A stretch of 64,000 nucleotides of DNA from Flaccisagitta enflata. Its lineage: Eukaryota > Chaetognatha > Sagittoidea > Aphragmophora. The DNA is taken from the NCBI GenBank assembly GCA_965153355.1, contig OZ231127.1, positions 99,262,001-99,326,000 of the forward strand, in the 5' to 3' direction. The notes beneath the pieces are model-generated. The model saw nothing but the letters and a program-made list of their open reading frames with translations. It did not search any database and was not told where the DNA came from. Position numbers and translations under genes: made by a program. Positions 46,147 to 56,559 of the stretch are shown in pieces; position 1 is the first letter of the stretch; each line of letters opens with the position of its first letter.

Positions 46147-48964
46147 ATTGCCCCAAAAGTGGCTTTTTTGCTTTCTTCTGTTCGTTTTCGCGTCGTCAAA
46201 TAAAACCTTTACTATTGCATCACACAACCTTCATGGTTTCAAAACATCCTCAACATTCCATAAACAATGCCTACAACAGTACGGCGGTGTTTGGTGTGGG
46301 CAAGAGCTATGGTTGCAAGAGAGTCGTTTGACGCAACTACAGGATTTAGGTGTCCAATTCGTCGCCAGGAGTGGCATGGAAGACTCTGTGTCAAATGGCA
46401 TTTTGCGTGGCCGCCCATTTGGTGGCGTAAGCATTGCGTGGTCACCGGATATGGATCACGTGATTAAACCACTAATCAATTATAGACACAAACGGATTGT
46501 GGGCATTGAAATTATGGCAGAGCCTCATCCCGTTCTACTCATCTCTGTATACATGCCTTTTTTCAATGCATCCAAACGTCAAGATTGCATGGCCGAAACT
46601 GTTGAAACCATTACCATGCTTGAAGAAATTCTCTCTGACCACTCTATGCACAGGGTGATCATCGGCGGTGACTTCAACACCGAATTCAAAAATTCCTCTC
46701 CATTTGATCCATTATGGACTGAGTTCATATCCAAACACGATCTCATGAATTGTGACGAGTTTATCGGTAATGATGACAGTTACACATATTGTCACAACTC
46801 CCTTGACCAGAGGAAGTGGAATGATCATTTCATCATTTCTAAATCCATTGCAAACTCAACTGACAATCATATGATTCTTGATGTTGGCGACAATACTTCT
46901 GACCATAATCCGATTATGTTTTCCATTTCAATCACATTGCCTAACCAGATGCCTCAGACTGAGTCACCTAATAAACCACCATCTCTCAAATGGGAAAAGT
47001 GTTCTGATGAGCAGAAACAACTCTACTCCACCACTGTTCGTTCAATGCTTCAGTCATCCCCTTCCACTCTTACAACATGTTATGTGGCTCACTGCACAAA
47101 TGAGCATTGCATCGAATCTATTCAAAATGAATTTGATAATCTTACCTCGATTGTCAAAAGGGCTGACGAAGTTCTTCCACGTCATAAGCCCGGTGTTCAG
47201 AAACACTGGTGGTCTGAAGAGCTTTCCCTGCTCAAAGAGAAGAGCATTGAAATCCATTGCCTGTGGCGGGCAGAAGGTAAGCCCAGATCAGGTTCTACCA
47301 ATGACGAGCGACTCCGTGTCAGAGCCAATTACCAGAAATCGATAAGAGCGGCTCAAAGAAAACCAGTACAGTCTTGCTGGAACAGGTTGCACAGCTCTTT
47401 TCTTTCCAAAAGTACAACAGAATTCTGGAAGTCATGGAAGCGAATCTACAGCACGACAAAATCAGATCTGCATACTGTCGTCAATGGAGTTTCATCCAAA
47501 CAGGACATTGCTGACTCCTTCAAGTCTCACTTTATCAAAGTGTCAATGCCAAACAATCAAGAACGAGTTGATCAATTGCAACAAACGTTTCACAAGCAGC
47601 TTGAAGAAGTGAAATCAAATCACGATCACTGCTCATGTTCTGCTTATAACATTTCCACCAATAATGTCATCGACGCTGTACTAAGCATGAAAAAAGGAAA
47701 ATCTTGCGATGACTCACTCATCTCTGCAGAGCACTTCCTTCACGGTCCTTTGCCATTATTTGAACGACTACGAAACTTGTTTGATGTCATGCTCATGCAC
47801 GGACATGTCCCACGCCAGTTCCAACGGGGGACGATTGTGCCTATCGTCAAAGACCATCAGGGTGACAAAAGTGATATGAACAATTACCGGGGTATTACTA
47901 TAGCCCCGATAATAAGTAAAATCTTTGAACACGTTCTGAGAATCTTATTTCAACCGTTTCTCTCTACCTCGAGTTATCAATTTGGATTTAAACGAAAATC
48001 CTCGACTTCTCTTGCCATCCAATGTCTGAAAGAGACCATAAATTACTACACGTCCAACGGCAGCAATGTTTACTGCTCTTTTTTGGACGCGTCAAAGGCC
48101 TTTGACCGCCTGGTTCATGCGGGCCTCTTCATCAAACTCATGCGACGCCGTGTTCCATTGGTGTTTCTGCTCGTCATTGTAATGTGGTATGCCGACCTGG
48201 AATGTAGGGTCCGCTGGGGTGATACCACAAGTGATTGGTTTTGCATTATGGCCGGCGTGAGGCAGGGGGGTGTCTTATCACCAATATTCTACTGCATCTA
48301 CGTTGACGACCTCGTGGAAATCCTCACTTCCTTGGGAATTGGATGTCATCTGCGGCAGACTTTCCTTTCAATCCTACTTTATGCTGATGACATGGCATTG
48401 CTCGCCCCATCTTTGAAGGGACTTCAAACTCTTCTCTCCGCAACCGAGAACTACTGCAAAGAATGGGATATCCTGTTAAACGCAAAAAAGACAAAGAACA
48501 TGATGTATGGAAAAAGTTGTCAACTCCCAGAGCTTATCCTGGATGGAAAACGAATTGAATGGGTCAAATCATGGTCCTACTTGGGAGTGACTCTTTGCTC
48601 TCACAAGGAATTCAATTGCAGCATCGACGACAAAGTAAAATCATTCTACCGATCTGCTAACGCGATTCTGCGCATTGACGGAAGGTCCGACGAGATCGTC
48701 ATGCTTCAACTCCTTGAGTCTCAATGTATCTCTATTCTCTCATACGCCATGGAGGTGATCCATGTCGCAGATAGGGATGAATGTCGTCGTCTTCGGGTTG
48801 CCTACAACTCGATTTTTCGGAAATTATTCGGCTACCGTGACTGGGAATCGGTCACTGAGCTGCAACACGCTTTGCAACGCCCCACGTGGGAAGAATTGAT
48901 TGAGAAGCGGAAGGCAAAGTTCACGACGAGTGTGGCGAAATGCCCAATCTTGCTAAATGCGTGA
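46028..48964 (+). CDS. LINE ORF2: endonuclease and reverse transcriptase
   Basis: A 978-aa intact frame. Endonuclease: SHNLHG (65-70), E93 or E98 in GQELWLQE, YMPFF (175-179), GGDFNTEF (213-220), D266 in WNDHF and SDHNP (291-295). Reverse transcriptase: NYRGITIAP (619-627), FLDASKAFDR (685-694), GVRQGGVLSP (743-752), YADD (785-788) and a YLGVTL-type motif near residue 853. No RNase H is visible after the RT. Two in-frame ATGs downstream (46103, 46136) are possible starts. The one at 46136 overlaps the ORF1 stop by 11 bases, ATGGGTTGTGA, a layout suited to reinitiation. It resembles I/Jockey-group elements; the clade is not resolved. Confidence 0.9.
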   Translation: MLSALNRGHRICVFPAGHTNPKQSKMPASKAKTAPKMGCELPQKWLFCFLLFVFASSNKTFTIASHNLHGFKTSSTFHKQCLQQYGGVWCGQELWLQESRLTQLQDLGVQFVARSGMEDSVSNGILRGRPFGGVSIAWSPDMDHVIKPLINYRHKRIVGIEIMAEPHPVLLISVYMPFFNASKRQDCMAETVETITMLEEILSDHSMHRVIIGGDFNTEFKNSSPFDPLWTEFISKHDLMNCDEFIGNDDSYTYCHNSLDQRKWNDHFIISKSIANSTDNHMILDVGDNTSDHNPIMFSISITLPNQMPQTESPNKPPSLKWEKCSDEQKQLYSTTVRSMLQSSPSTLTTCYVAHCTNEHCIESIQNEFDNLTSIVKRADEVLPRHKPGVQKHWWSEELSLLKEKSIEIHCLWRAEGKPRSGSTNDERLRVRANYQKSIRAAQRKPVQSCWNRLHSSFLSKSTTEFWKSWKRIYSTTKSDLHTVVNGVSSKQDIADSFKSHFIKVSMPNNQERVDQLQQTFHKQLEEVKSNHDHCSCSAYNISTNNVIDAVLSMKKGKSCDDSLISAEHFLHGPLPLFERLRNLFDVMLMHGHVPRQFQRGTIVPIVKDHQGDKSDMNNYRGITIAPIISKIFEHVLRILFQPFLSTSSYQFGFKRKSSTSLAIQCLKETINYYTSNGSNVYCSFLDASKAFDRLVHAGLFIKLMRRRVPLVFLLVIVMWYADLECRVRWGDTTSDWFCIMAGVRQGGVLSPIFYCIYVDDLVEILTSLGIGCHLRQTFLSILLYADDMALLAPSLKGLQTLLSATENYCKEWDILLNAKKTKNMMYGKSCQLPELILDGKRIEWVKSWSYLGVTLCSHKEFNCSIDDKVKSFYRSANAILRIDGRSDEIVMLQLLESQCISILSYAMEVIHVADRDECRRLRVAYNSIFRKLFGYRDWESVTELQHALQRPTWEELIEKRKAKFTTSVAKCPILLNA

Positions 48965-49162
48965 TTCTTTACATGTTCCGACGTCTATCCCTCATCTCTT
49001 TATGTACGCCGCATTTATTTTTTTTTTTTTTTTTTTTTTTTTATTGCTTCGCCATATTGTTTACTTGTGCTACATGTTTACTCATGTGAATAAATCTCAT
49101 ATATGGTCAAGATTCGAGCGTCGGTAAATCATTGCCGATTTTCTGACAACAGGATCGAAAGA

Positions 49163-49166
<4 letters not shown>

Positions 49167-49228
<62 letters not shown>
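49167..49228. repeat. (CT)n microsatellite
   Basis: Partner of 18030-18147, without the LINE that follows there. Confidence 0.95.
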
Positions 49229-49231
<3 letters not shown>

Positions 49232-49389
49232 CTACCCCGAATCTGCCATTGTGTTGGTCCAAACAATGAAGATCGATTGAAGTCGATGTTTTAAAATGTA
49301 AGAGCGGCAAAGATTTGATGCTTTGCTGCTATGTAGTATCAAAACTTTTCTATTTCCTTGATATCAGAGATCATCAACTGGATAAATGG

Positions 49390-49497
49390 CAGGACAGTAG
49401 CGGACAATTGGGAAGGGGCAGTAATGAAAATGAAAATTGAAAATGTATTGGACCTATCAACCGACATGGCAAGGTGTAGAGTCGCGTAACCGTGACA
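49390..49497 (-). repeat. HHE copy, decayed
   Basis: Tail AGTAGCGGACAATTGGGAAG and GGGGCAG, head stem GTCGCG-TAAC-CGTGAC (49481-49496) with one G-T pair. More complete than its partner at 20250. Confidence 0.65.
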
Positions 49498-49598
49498 AAA
49501 AAATCAATTTGGCGCTTTTGTCAATCTTCTAAACTGGACTGTTTAGCGCTTTTTCGTTAAATTTTACCCATGATGACATTATGACAATATATAACAAC

Positions 49599-50062
<464 letters not shown>

Positions 50063-50244
50063 ACAATAACAAATTTAAGTAAAAAATACCCTGATTAAGC
50101 TGATAATCGCTGACGGAAAATTCATGGGCACGTACTTAGTCAATTTTTGGTCCATCTTTCTTGCCATTGATGTCACCGCTGATTCCGTGATCATTGTTGA
50201 TCATCATAACCAGAATTGTCACAGAAGCGGTGAAGGAAAGAATA

Positions 50245-50335
50245 TAGTGGAAAGGGGCAGCGGCCCCAAAGAAGCTTCGAAGCTGGAATGTGAGCTATGA
50301 AACTGGAATTCAGGCTACAAAGTGGGGGCTGGGTG
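50245..50335 (+). repeat. GC module plus two units of the 20-bp repeat, copy B
   Basis: Partner of 20950-21045 with no notable change. Confidence 0.6.
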
Positions 50336-50649
50336 AGGGAGATGGAGGAGGCATTAGGAGCGAAGACCAATTTTTTTTTCAAAATCAACTGGTCAGCAAA
50401 GTTTTGACTTACATATCATTTTCTGCTTGGATATATGAAAAGACAAGAAATATCTTCTGGGCCAGTGATGTTGTAGCAACTTTGATGCATGTAGAAAGAT
50501 ATTATGATTTAATGATTTTAAAACTTTTTGATTTTGCTAGATGAATCTCCTACCATTCTGTGAACTGTAATCAGGGCTTTTAAACCTAATGATCCATGTG
50601 TGAAAGCATAACATCTTTCCTAAAATCAAACAACTGAACTGAGAATCTA

Positions 50650-50762
50650 GTCACGGACACGTGACTTTAGGACTTGCTGTATCGGTCCATCGATCCATTG
50701 ATCCATGGGTCTATCGATCCATCAGCCCGTTGGTCCGTCCATTAGTCTTTCCATATGTAACT
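50650..50762 (+). repeat. HHE copy split by a MITE, left part
   Basis: Head hairpin GTCACG-GACA-CGTGAC (50650-50665). The right part of the same copy resumes at 51382-51480 with GCCCATCCGCCTGC and TATACGGCCTTGTTAC. Confidence 0.75.
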
Positions 50763-50991
50763 TAAGGCCTTGCGGGTTTGGCCGTGAGAAGGCCGAGGCT
50801 CGGTTTTGAGGCCAAACCCGAAATTCGGTTTTGCCTCCAGGCCCGACTTTGTTTCATAGGATATTTTTGTTTTTATATTTTTTTTTTAATCTCACTTATC
50901 AAATCATTTTTGTATTTTTTTCTTACTTTGTTGATAATATTATGTGTGTATGTATGTGTATATTTATAAATGTGTGTATGTTTATGAATAT

Positions 50992-51038
<47 letters not shown>

Positions 51039-51381
51039 TCTCTCTCTCTCTTAACTTGCATTTATTTGCTGTTTTTTTTTCTTATCATAAGGTTCAAACT
51101 CATTTTTCTCCCCTTTTTTATTAATCTTTTATCTCATATTTATGTATTAGTTTCTTTTTTTTTTTCTTAATTTTTTTTTCTCTGTTTTCTTTTTTTCATT
51201 TATTTTTCTCTCTTTTTTTTTCTTTTATTTTTTTTCCTCTTTGGCAAATAACCAAACATCTTTTTGTTACTATATTTATTTAAAAACCCGATATAAACCC
51301 GTGATAAACCCGAAAAAAGGTTTTGAGGAATTCCGAACCCGAACCGAAACCGCGGAAAAAAACGCCATACGCAAGGCCTTA
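50763..51381. mobile_element. 619-bp hAT-type MITE
   Basis: The ends TAAGGCCTTGCG and CGCAAGGCCTTA are perfect 12-bp inverted repeats, flanked by the 8-bp direct repeat ATGTAACT (50755-50762, 51382-51389). Copy A has the empty site with one ATGTAACT at 21868-21875. Near the left end, CGGGTTTGGCC and GGCCAAACCCG (50774-50820) form an internal hairpin. The interior is T-rich with a GT run (50997-51036). It has no ORF. The duplication fits the nnnTAnnn form reported for Buster-type hAT elements. Confidence 0.9.
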
Positions 51382-51681
51382 ATGTAACTGTACTAAAATG
51401 TGAGGATTGTTTTTCTATTCTACCCTTGCCCATCCGCCTGCAATTGGAGAGGAGTGTATACGGCCTTGTTACTCTATGACCTTGTTCTTGTTTGTGTATG
51501 TTGGCACATCCCACTTGAAATGGAATTTTGCTTACATTTAATTATAGCTCTATCTAATTTAGCTTTGTATATTGTAATCATCCATGTCTGGTTCCATTAC
51601 ATCTTAATAAACATTTCAACGATAAATAACAAAATACCAGCACATAACAACATTAACAGGGATGCAGAAGCAGATATTGTG

Positions 51682-51902
51682 GTGGAAGCGGAAGCGGAAG
51701 CGGAAGCGGAAGCAGAAGCTATGCCCTGATGAAAGAGTGGAAGCGGAAGCAGAAGCGGAAGCTTTTTTTTCAAAATGGTGGAAGCGGAAGCGGAAGCGGA
51801 AGCTTTGCTATTTGAAATTGTGGAAGTGGAAGCAGAAGTGGAAGCTGTCATTTTTTAAACGGGCCTATTGGAAGCGGAAGCGGAAGCGGTCCAAAAATCT
51901 AC
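51682..51902 (+). repeat. GGAAGC hexamer blocks, copy B
   Basis: Same blocks and spacers as 22165-22395, with one hexamer fewer in the first block. Confidence 0.8.
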
Positions 51903-51919
51903 CGCTTCTGCATCTCTAG

Positions 51920-52485
51920 CTAAAAGTATATGTTCAATGAAATATTAACCGGGTTTATTTTTTATATGAATTAGGCAATGATTTTTAAACAGAAACTAAG
52001 TCTAAAAAATCGTTTTTGCAGCGAACTTCCTTCTGAAGCTGTTTCGCTGTGCAGTAATTTCTATGCTTATATACCGTGAAAACATTTGATAGGTACAAGT
52101 GGAGCGCAGCAGAGAAAATATTTTTTGAAAACATCCTCAGACAGTATTTGGTATCTTCTATCATATATGTGTGAACTTTGCAGAGCGAAGTATATTAAGA
52201 CCCCATTCTGAATATTCAAAGTTGAGGATTTTTGGTAATTTTATGGATTGCGTTACTCGATTTTCATCGCTTTTTTCAACATTTCCTGATCGTCTCAGGT
52301 GTGTTCTGGTATTCCTTTGCATGTTCATGCATAAATATTGCTAAAAAACATGTAAACACCAGTTCAACAATATATATTCAACTCATATCAGCGTGGAGAA
52401 AAGACGGTTTTTCAACGATAGATTTCAAAAACTTGTCATGTTACGTTTCTGTTTACTACTATTGGATATCCAAAATTTCAAAATA
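51920..52485. other. No gene seen
   Basis: A/T-rich unique-looking sequence beyond the end of the duplication. An open frame at 52232-52624 has no recognisable domain. Confidence 0.45.
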
Positions 52486-52489
52486 CTCA

Positions 52490-52954
52490 TATTTCAATTC
52501 TGTCTGCAGATTTAGAATCTGCAGAAAAAACTTACAGCTGAAAGTGTTTTCCTTTTTTGGATATTCCAACATGAAGGTGGTCAAAAGTGCTGTCAAATAT
52601 CGCGAAACATACCTTTCCTTTTGATTTTCTTGTAAAATCGTTGAACTTACCTTTTTTAAGAATCTTTAGCGTGGATTTTGATAATGATCCCGAAGGAATT
52701 TTAAGAAAAGAAAGGCACTTTCAACAGACAGTTTTTCATCTTGATTTCAAATCTGCTGTCAAAAGTTTGATTTGAGCAATTTGAAATTTTTGGTTTTCTA
52801 TTGAATCATGGAAAGTTCAAGGTAAAGCGCGGCAACCAAGACGTAAACTTTTCAAGCTGAAAATGATGACAATAGATGCCCAAGACAGCTCCACAACATG
52901 AACTGCTCATAGAATTTTGATTTTTTTTTTAATTAGTCATTTCAGTACAGGTTA
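52490..52954. mobile_element. Decayed copy of the TAGCTTGTACC foldback MITE
   Basis: CTGCAGATTTAGAATCTGCAG, then GAAAGTG-TTTTCCTTTTTT in the left arm. The right end, read in reverse, is TAACCTGTACTGAAATGAC followed by a TGTTGTGGAGCTGTCTTGGG-like stretch, matching the arms of 32181-32813. The left end is not recognisable. Confidence 0.65.
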
Positions 52955-53642
52955 GTGGTTAGGGGTGGGATCCGGGCAGGGTTGGCAAGATAACTGGTTT
53001 GTCAAAGGTGTGTTGATGTAGATGAACCAGAGGTCAATACAGATGACTCATTTGTTGATGTAGATGAGCCACATGTCAATATAGATGACTGGTTTGTCAA
53101 AGGTGGGGGAACCATTTAGACCGAATTTCATTTTCACTCACTCATAGGAACTCAAAACGTTTGGTTCATTCTATCTGTTAAAAAGAATGGTTTATCATTA
53201 TCTTTCTCTAATTCTGAACTCATTTTCACTGTTTACTTTTATCTTTTTTTAACCACCGATTCTGCCTTGAGTGGTTAGGGAGCCTACTGCCCTCATTTTC
53301 AAATGAGGATTCGGCCTTGGGTGCCCTCCTCCGGGAGGTCAATAAAGATGACAACAAATAACTGATCTGAGGATCAGAGAAAGAGGGGGGCGCTAATTAG
53401 AGGGGGGGGGGGCTCTAAATGGGAAAAATATGGTATATCTAAACACTATGGGGTAGAAAATCAAACCATTTTTCAACCTGGTGGGGAAGGAAATCAAGAT
53501 CGGAGGGGGGGGGGGGAGAAATAGTCAAAGGCTGCTCAACCCCTGATTTTAGGGCAAATTTCCTTTCACTTTAAGGTAGTTTGTGAGGGGTATTACTGTA
53601 TTCCGGTAAATCAACTGGCAAATTTTGTTTGGAGAGATTACA
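52955..53642. other. No gene; short repeats
   Basis: 53010-53110 has two loose copies of a 45-bp GATGTAGATGA(A/G)CCA-GTCAATA-AGATGACT block. Several G runs occur at 53390-53520. Confidence 0.5.
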
Positions 53643-53899
53643 CAATGGGTGCGTTTCTAGTCAGACAACCGCTTTTCAAACGGGCCACTCAGTCGCTCGC
53701 TATGTTCGTTCGCTCACACCGCTCACTCGCTCCGCAGCGCTCCGCTTTGCTTTGCTCGCTCGCTCCGTTCATGGGCTAGCTCACTCACTTCGCTCACTCC
53801 CTCGTGGGACAGTTGAAATTCTTGAATCTGTGTTCACGCTGTGATTGCATTTCACAGGAACAAACGCGTTTTTCATCTTCACTAGAAACACGCCCATTG
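53643..53899. mobile_element. 257-bp MITE with CGCTCACTC-rich interior
   Basis: Terminal inverted repeats of 19 bp (CAATGGGTGCGTTTCTAGT against, in reverse, CAATGGGCGTGTTTCTAGT; two mismatches). The interior is rich in CGCTC and TCGCTCACTC words. Related decayed copies are at 2628 and 37940 (reverse). The target duplication is unclear. Confidence 0.65.
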
Positions 53900-53939
53900 T
53901 AGGCTATTGGTCTTAAACCGGATCTGCTCTCAAAGTAAG

Positions 53940-54240
53940 AGATATCATTCATTGATCTTCTTGTTCGTGCTTATTAGGAACTTAGGAACAAACAAAATCA
54001 CTTCTTTCATTAAAAAACAAAACAAAACCAAACAAAAAAAGGCATGATACATTTTTTTGTTTGTCCCTCTGTGTTTGTCATTCCTCCTCTCTGTCTGTAT
54101 TCCGTCTGTCTATCTATCTCTTTGCCTGTCTTCCTGTGCTACAACTATTTGACTGTTTGGATGTGGGTTTTTGCTCCTCCAATCTGTCCTCTCTCTCTCT
54201 CTCTCTCTCTGCCAAAAGTACCAGATTCAGACCTGTGCCA
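53940..54240. other. Low-complexity pyrimidine-rich stretch
   Basis: AAACAAAAC words (54010-54040), TCTGTCTATC-type words and a short CT run (54190-54212), immediately 5' of the LINE fragment at 54246. Confidence 0.5.
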
Positions 54241-54245
54241 AATGA

Positions 54246-54656
54246 CATACCAATAAACCACCAGAAGTTATCAGCCTGAAGAATGTGGAAGTAATTTGGG
54301 ACACTCCAATAGCAACTGACAGACCACATGTCTTTAACCGCCCTGACATAGTATTGCATGACAAGCAAAACAAAAAATGCTTTATGATCGACATTGCTTG
54401 CCCAAATGATATAAATGTCACACAAAAAGAACAGGAGAAGATTACGAAATATAGTGGCCTGAGGTTGGAGCTGGGGCGGATGTGGGACTGCGAATGCACT
54501 GTTGTCCCGATTGTTATAAGTGGAATGGGTTTGGTCTCTATGGAGTTCGAAAAATACAAAAATATGCTGCCTGCTGATATTTCCATCGTGATGTGCATCA
54601 AAATTGCGTTGCTTGGGAGTGAAAAACTACTCAGAGGCTTCCTTTCAAGAAAATAG
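54246..54656 (+). pseudogene. LINE C-terminal fragment with restriction-like endonuclease motifs
   Basis: The frame is open from 54246 to TAG 54656 with no convincing ATG (137 codons). It contains TDRPHVFNRPDIVL, then CFMIDIACPNDINV, KEQEKITKY, RMW and VVPIVISGMG. The RPD...IDIACP...K-EKI-KY order is the pattern of the PD-(D/E)XK-like C-terminal region of several animal non-LTR retrotransposons. The body upstream (RT, zinc fingers) is absent, so this is a 5'-truncated insertion. It may relate to the reverse-transcriptase fragment at 18148, but no overlap exists to test that. Confidence 0.65.
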
Positions 54657-55017
54657 AAGAACCTCTAAAGACAAAAGAATCGCCTTTCGGAACGGGATGT
54701 TCTGCGGCATTCGCGTCCAGATGCAAATCTGAAGATGGACGGCAACCATGAGTTTTCAAATGACTTGTGTGATACCTACCTGTATTCCTCTCTCTCTCTC
54801 TCTCTCTTTTCTTTCTTACTTAATGTAAATCTCATGTAATGTCTCCCAACTCCCTACCTTACAGCTTCACTCGACTCATTATCTTGGTAAAGACCATCTT
54901 CAACAACCAACATGGATATCAATGGACATTCACCCATAAGGTACGATTATCATCTATCAACAATATAAAATAGTTTGCATGAATTGACAAATTCAAATTA
55001 GAGTTTCAGTCTCCGTT

Positions 55018-55470
55018 AATGGAACCAAGAGTATCCATGTGTACAGACAGGACCCTAATAAGAGGCGAGGAGGGACCCAAATGTTTAGCAGCCCCCCTAC
55101 AGCTTCCATGGCTCAAGCAATTTTCTCACTTCCAGTGGCGGTTGACACCTCAGGTGGATACAATTGGCGCCACCGTGGCGTTTTTTGAATTTCCACCTAA
55201 AACACCCCTAAATTTTCAAAATTAGTGGAAAAAAGTGTTCATTTTTTGGGGGGCAAATTTGGGCAATTTATCTAAATTTAGGGGTGTTCTAAATGGAAAT
55301 TCAAAAATCGCCACGGTGGCGCCAATTGTATCCACCTAAGGTGTCAACCGCCACTAGAAGTGAGAAAATTACCTGAACCATATGAGCTGTAGGGGGGGCT
55401 GCTAAACATTTGGGTCTCTCCTCACTTCTTATTAGGGTCCTGTCTGTAATGGATACATATAATCTTGGTC
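55018..55470. repeat. Near-perfect palindrome, about 450 bp
   Basis: The left arm (about 55018-55215) and right arm (about 55248-55470) are complementary over about 190-200 bases. Shared words are ACAGACAGGACCCTAATAAG, AAATGTTTAGCAGCCCCCCT, TGGCGGTTGACACC and GATACAATTGGCGCCACCG. The loop is about 30 bases. It has no ORF. It is probably a foldback transposable element, but its target duplication could not be identified. Confidence 0.8.
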
Positions 55471-55575
55471 CGTTCATATCACTCCTTCATAATGTTTTTA
55501 TTTCGAAAACAAACAAGTGACGCGGGGTTACAATATCGTTGCAGACGATACCATACCCCTCCCCCACTTACACAC

Positions 55576-55812
55576 TAGCTTGTACCGAAATGACTAAAAC
55601 CAAAAGAAATTGGGATCCAGGGCAGTTCCTGTTGTAGAGTTGTGGGTCTATCGAAAACCTAAAATTTCAAGTTGCTGAAATCAAAGTTTTGACTGCAGAT
55701 TTGAAAATCTGCATGAAAAACTGTGTTGCAAGTGCTGTTCTTTTTTCAAAATTCCTTTGGGATCATTGTCAAAATTCACGCCAACGATTTTTAAAAAAGG
55801 TAAGTCATTATT
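55576..55812 (+). mobile_element. Left arm of the TAGCTTGTACC foldback MITE
   Basis: It starts TAGCTTGTACCGAAATGACT and continues GTTTTGACTGCAGATTTGAA, CTTTTTTCAAAATTCCTT and GGGATCATTGTCAAAATTCA, as in the left arm at 32181. The right arm is missing. Confidence 0.7.
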
Positions 55813-55929
55813 CATTACACTTTTTTTCTTTATAAGAGACTTTTTTATAAGAGACATGAGGCTGAGATTCACTGAAAATTTAAGAACAAAATAAGAGACA
55901 GCTCAGGCTGACTTTTGCCTCAGCTAATT

Positions 55930-56155
55930 TTTAGCGTGCAGGCGAATCTACACCGCGCTTTGTCCGTCCGTTGGTTGGTCGATCAGTTGGTCAGTCGGTT
56001 GGTCCCAATTTTATATTTTTTATCAATTTCATTTCTTTAAGTCATTTAAGTCTTTTTAGGTTAAACTAAGTCATTCTAAGTCATTCTAAGTCATTCTGTT
56101 ACTAACAGATTCTGTTAGTATCGCACGCGACTTTTAGGTGTTGGCCTTGTTATTT
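55930..56155 (+). repeat. HHE copy, damaged head
   Basis: TTTTTAGCGTGCAGGCGAAT (head, stem broken), then GCTTTGTCCGTCCGTTGGTT, GGTC repeats and the tail TCGCACGCGACTTTTAGG near 56122-56140, then GGCCTTGTT. Confidence 0.6.
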
Positions 56156-56263
56156 CTTGTGAGATGGGAATAAAGCAGAGCGAACCACGTTCCACAACTC
56201 TTACAAAGACCATCTTGTCCAGAAATCTTAGAGTCTGTGGTAGGCATGGACTCAGTTGAAGTA

Positions 56264-56264
56264 G

Positions 56265-56308
<44 letters not shown>
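56264..56308. repeat. (CT)n microsatellite
   Basis: Pure CT run, shortly before the next HHE. Confidence 0.95.
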
Positions 56309-56311
<3 letters not shown>

Positions 56312-56343
56312 TTTATGACTTTCTTCATGCTTAATGACAGTTT

Positions 56344-56556
56344 TTAGTCGCGTGCTACGCGACTCTACACCCCGCTATGTCGGTCCGTCGGTCGGTCCGT
56401 CGGTTGGTCGGTTGGTTGGTCGGTACCCTTTTTACTTTTTCGGCGTTTTTGAGCTTTTTGAGCATACGGCTCCTGCCCAGATGCCCTGTTGACCTCCAGT
56501 ACTGCTCCTGCCCACCCGCACGCGACTAGGGTAGCCGTGTATCCGGCCTTGTTTTT
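56344..56556 (+). repeat. HHE copy, intact ends (GTCGCGTGC class)
   Basis: Head TAGTCGCGTGC (56345-56355) is exactly complementary over 11 bases to tail GCACGCGACTA (56518-56528). The head hairpin is GTCGCG-TGCTA-CGCGAC (56347-56363). CTCCTGCCCA occurs twice before the tail. The outer hairpin is GCCG-TGTATC-CGGC. Confidence 0.9.
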
Positions 56557-56559
56557 TGC

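Larger units (their letters stand above)
44399..49101 (+). mobile_element. Two-ORF non-LTR retrotransposon, full length
   Basis: Flanked by the 9-bp target duplication TATGGTCAA (44390-44398 and 49102-49110). Copy A has the unoccupied site with one TATGGTCAA at 17937-17945. Order: 5' leader of about 300 bp, ORF1, overlapping ORF2, then a short 3' UTR with a T run (49016-49042) and the end AATAAATCTCATA. It has no terminal poly(A). Confidence 0.93.
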
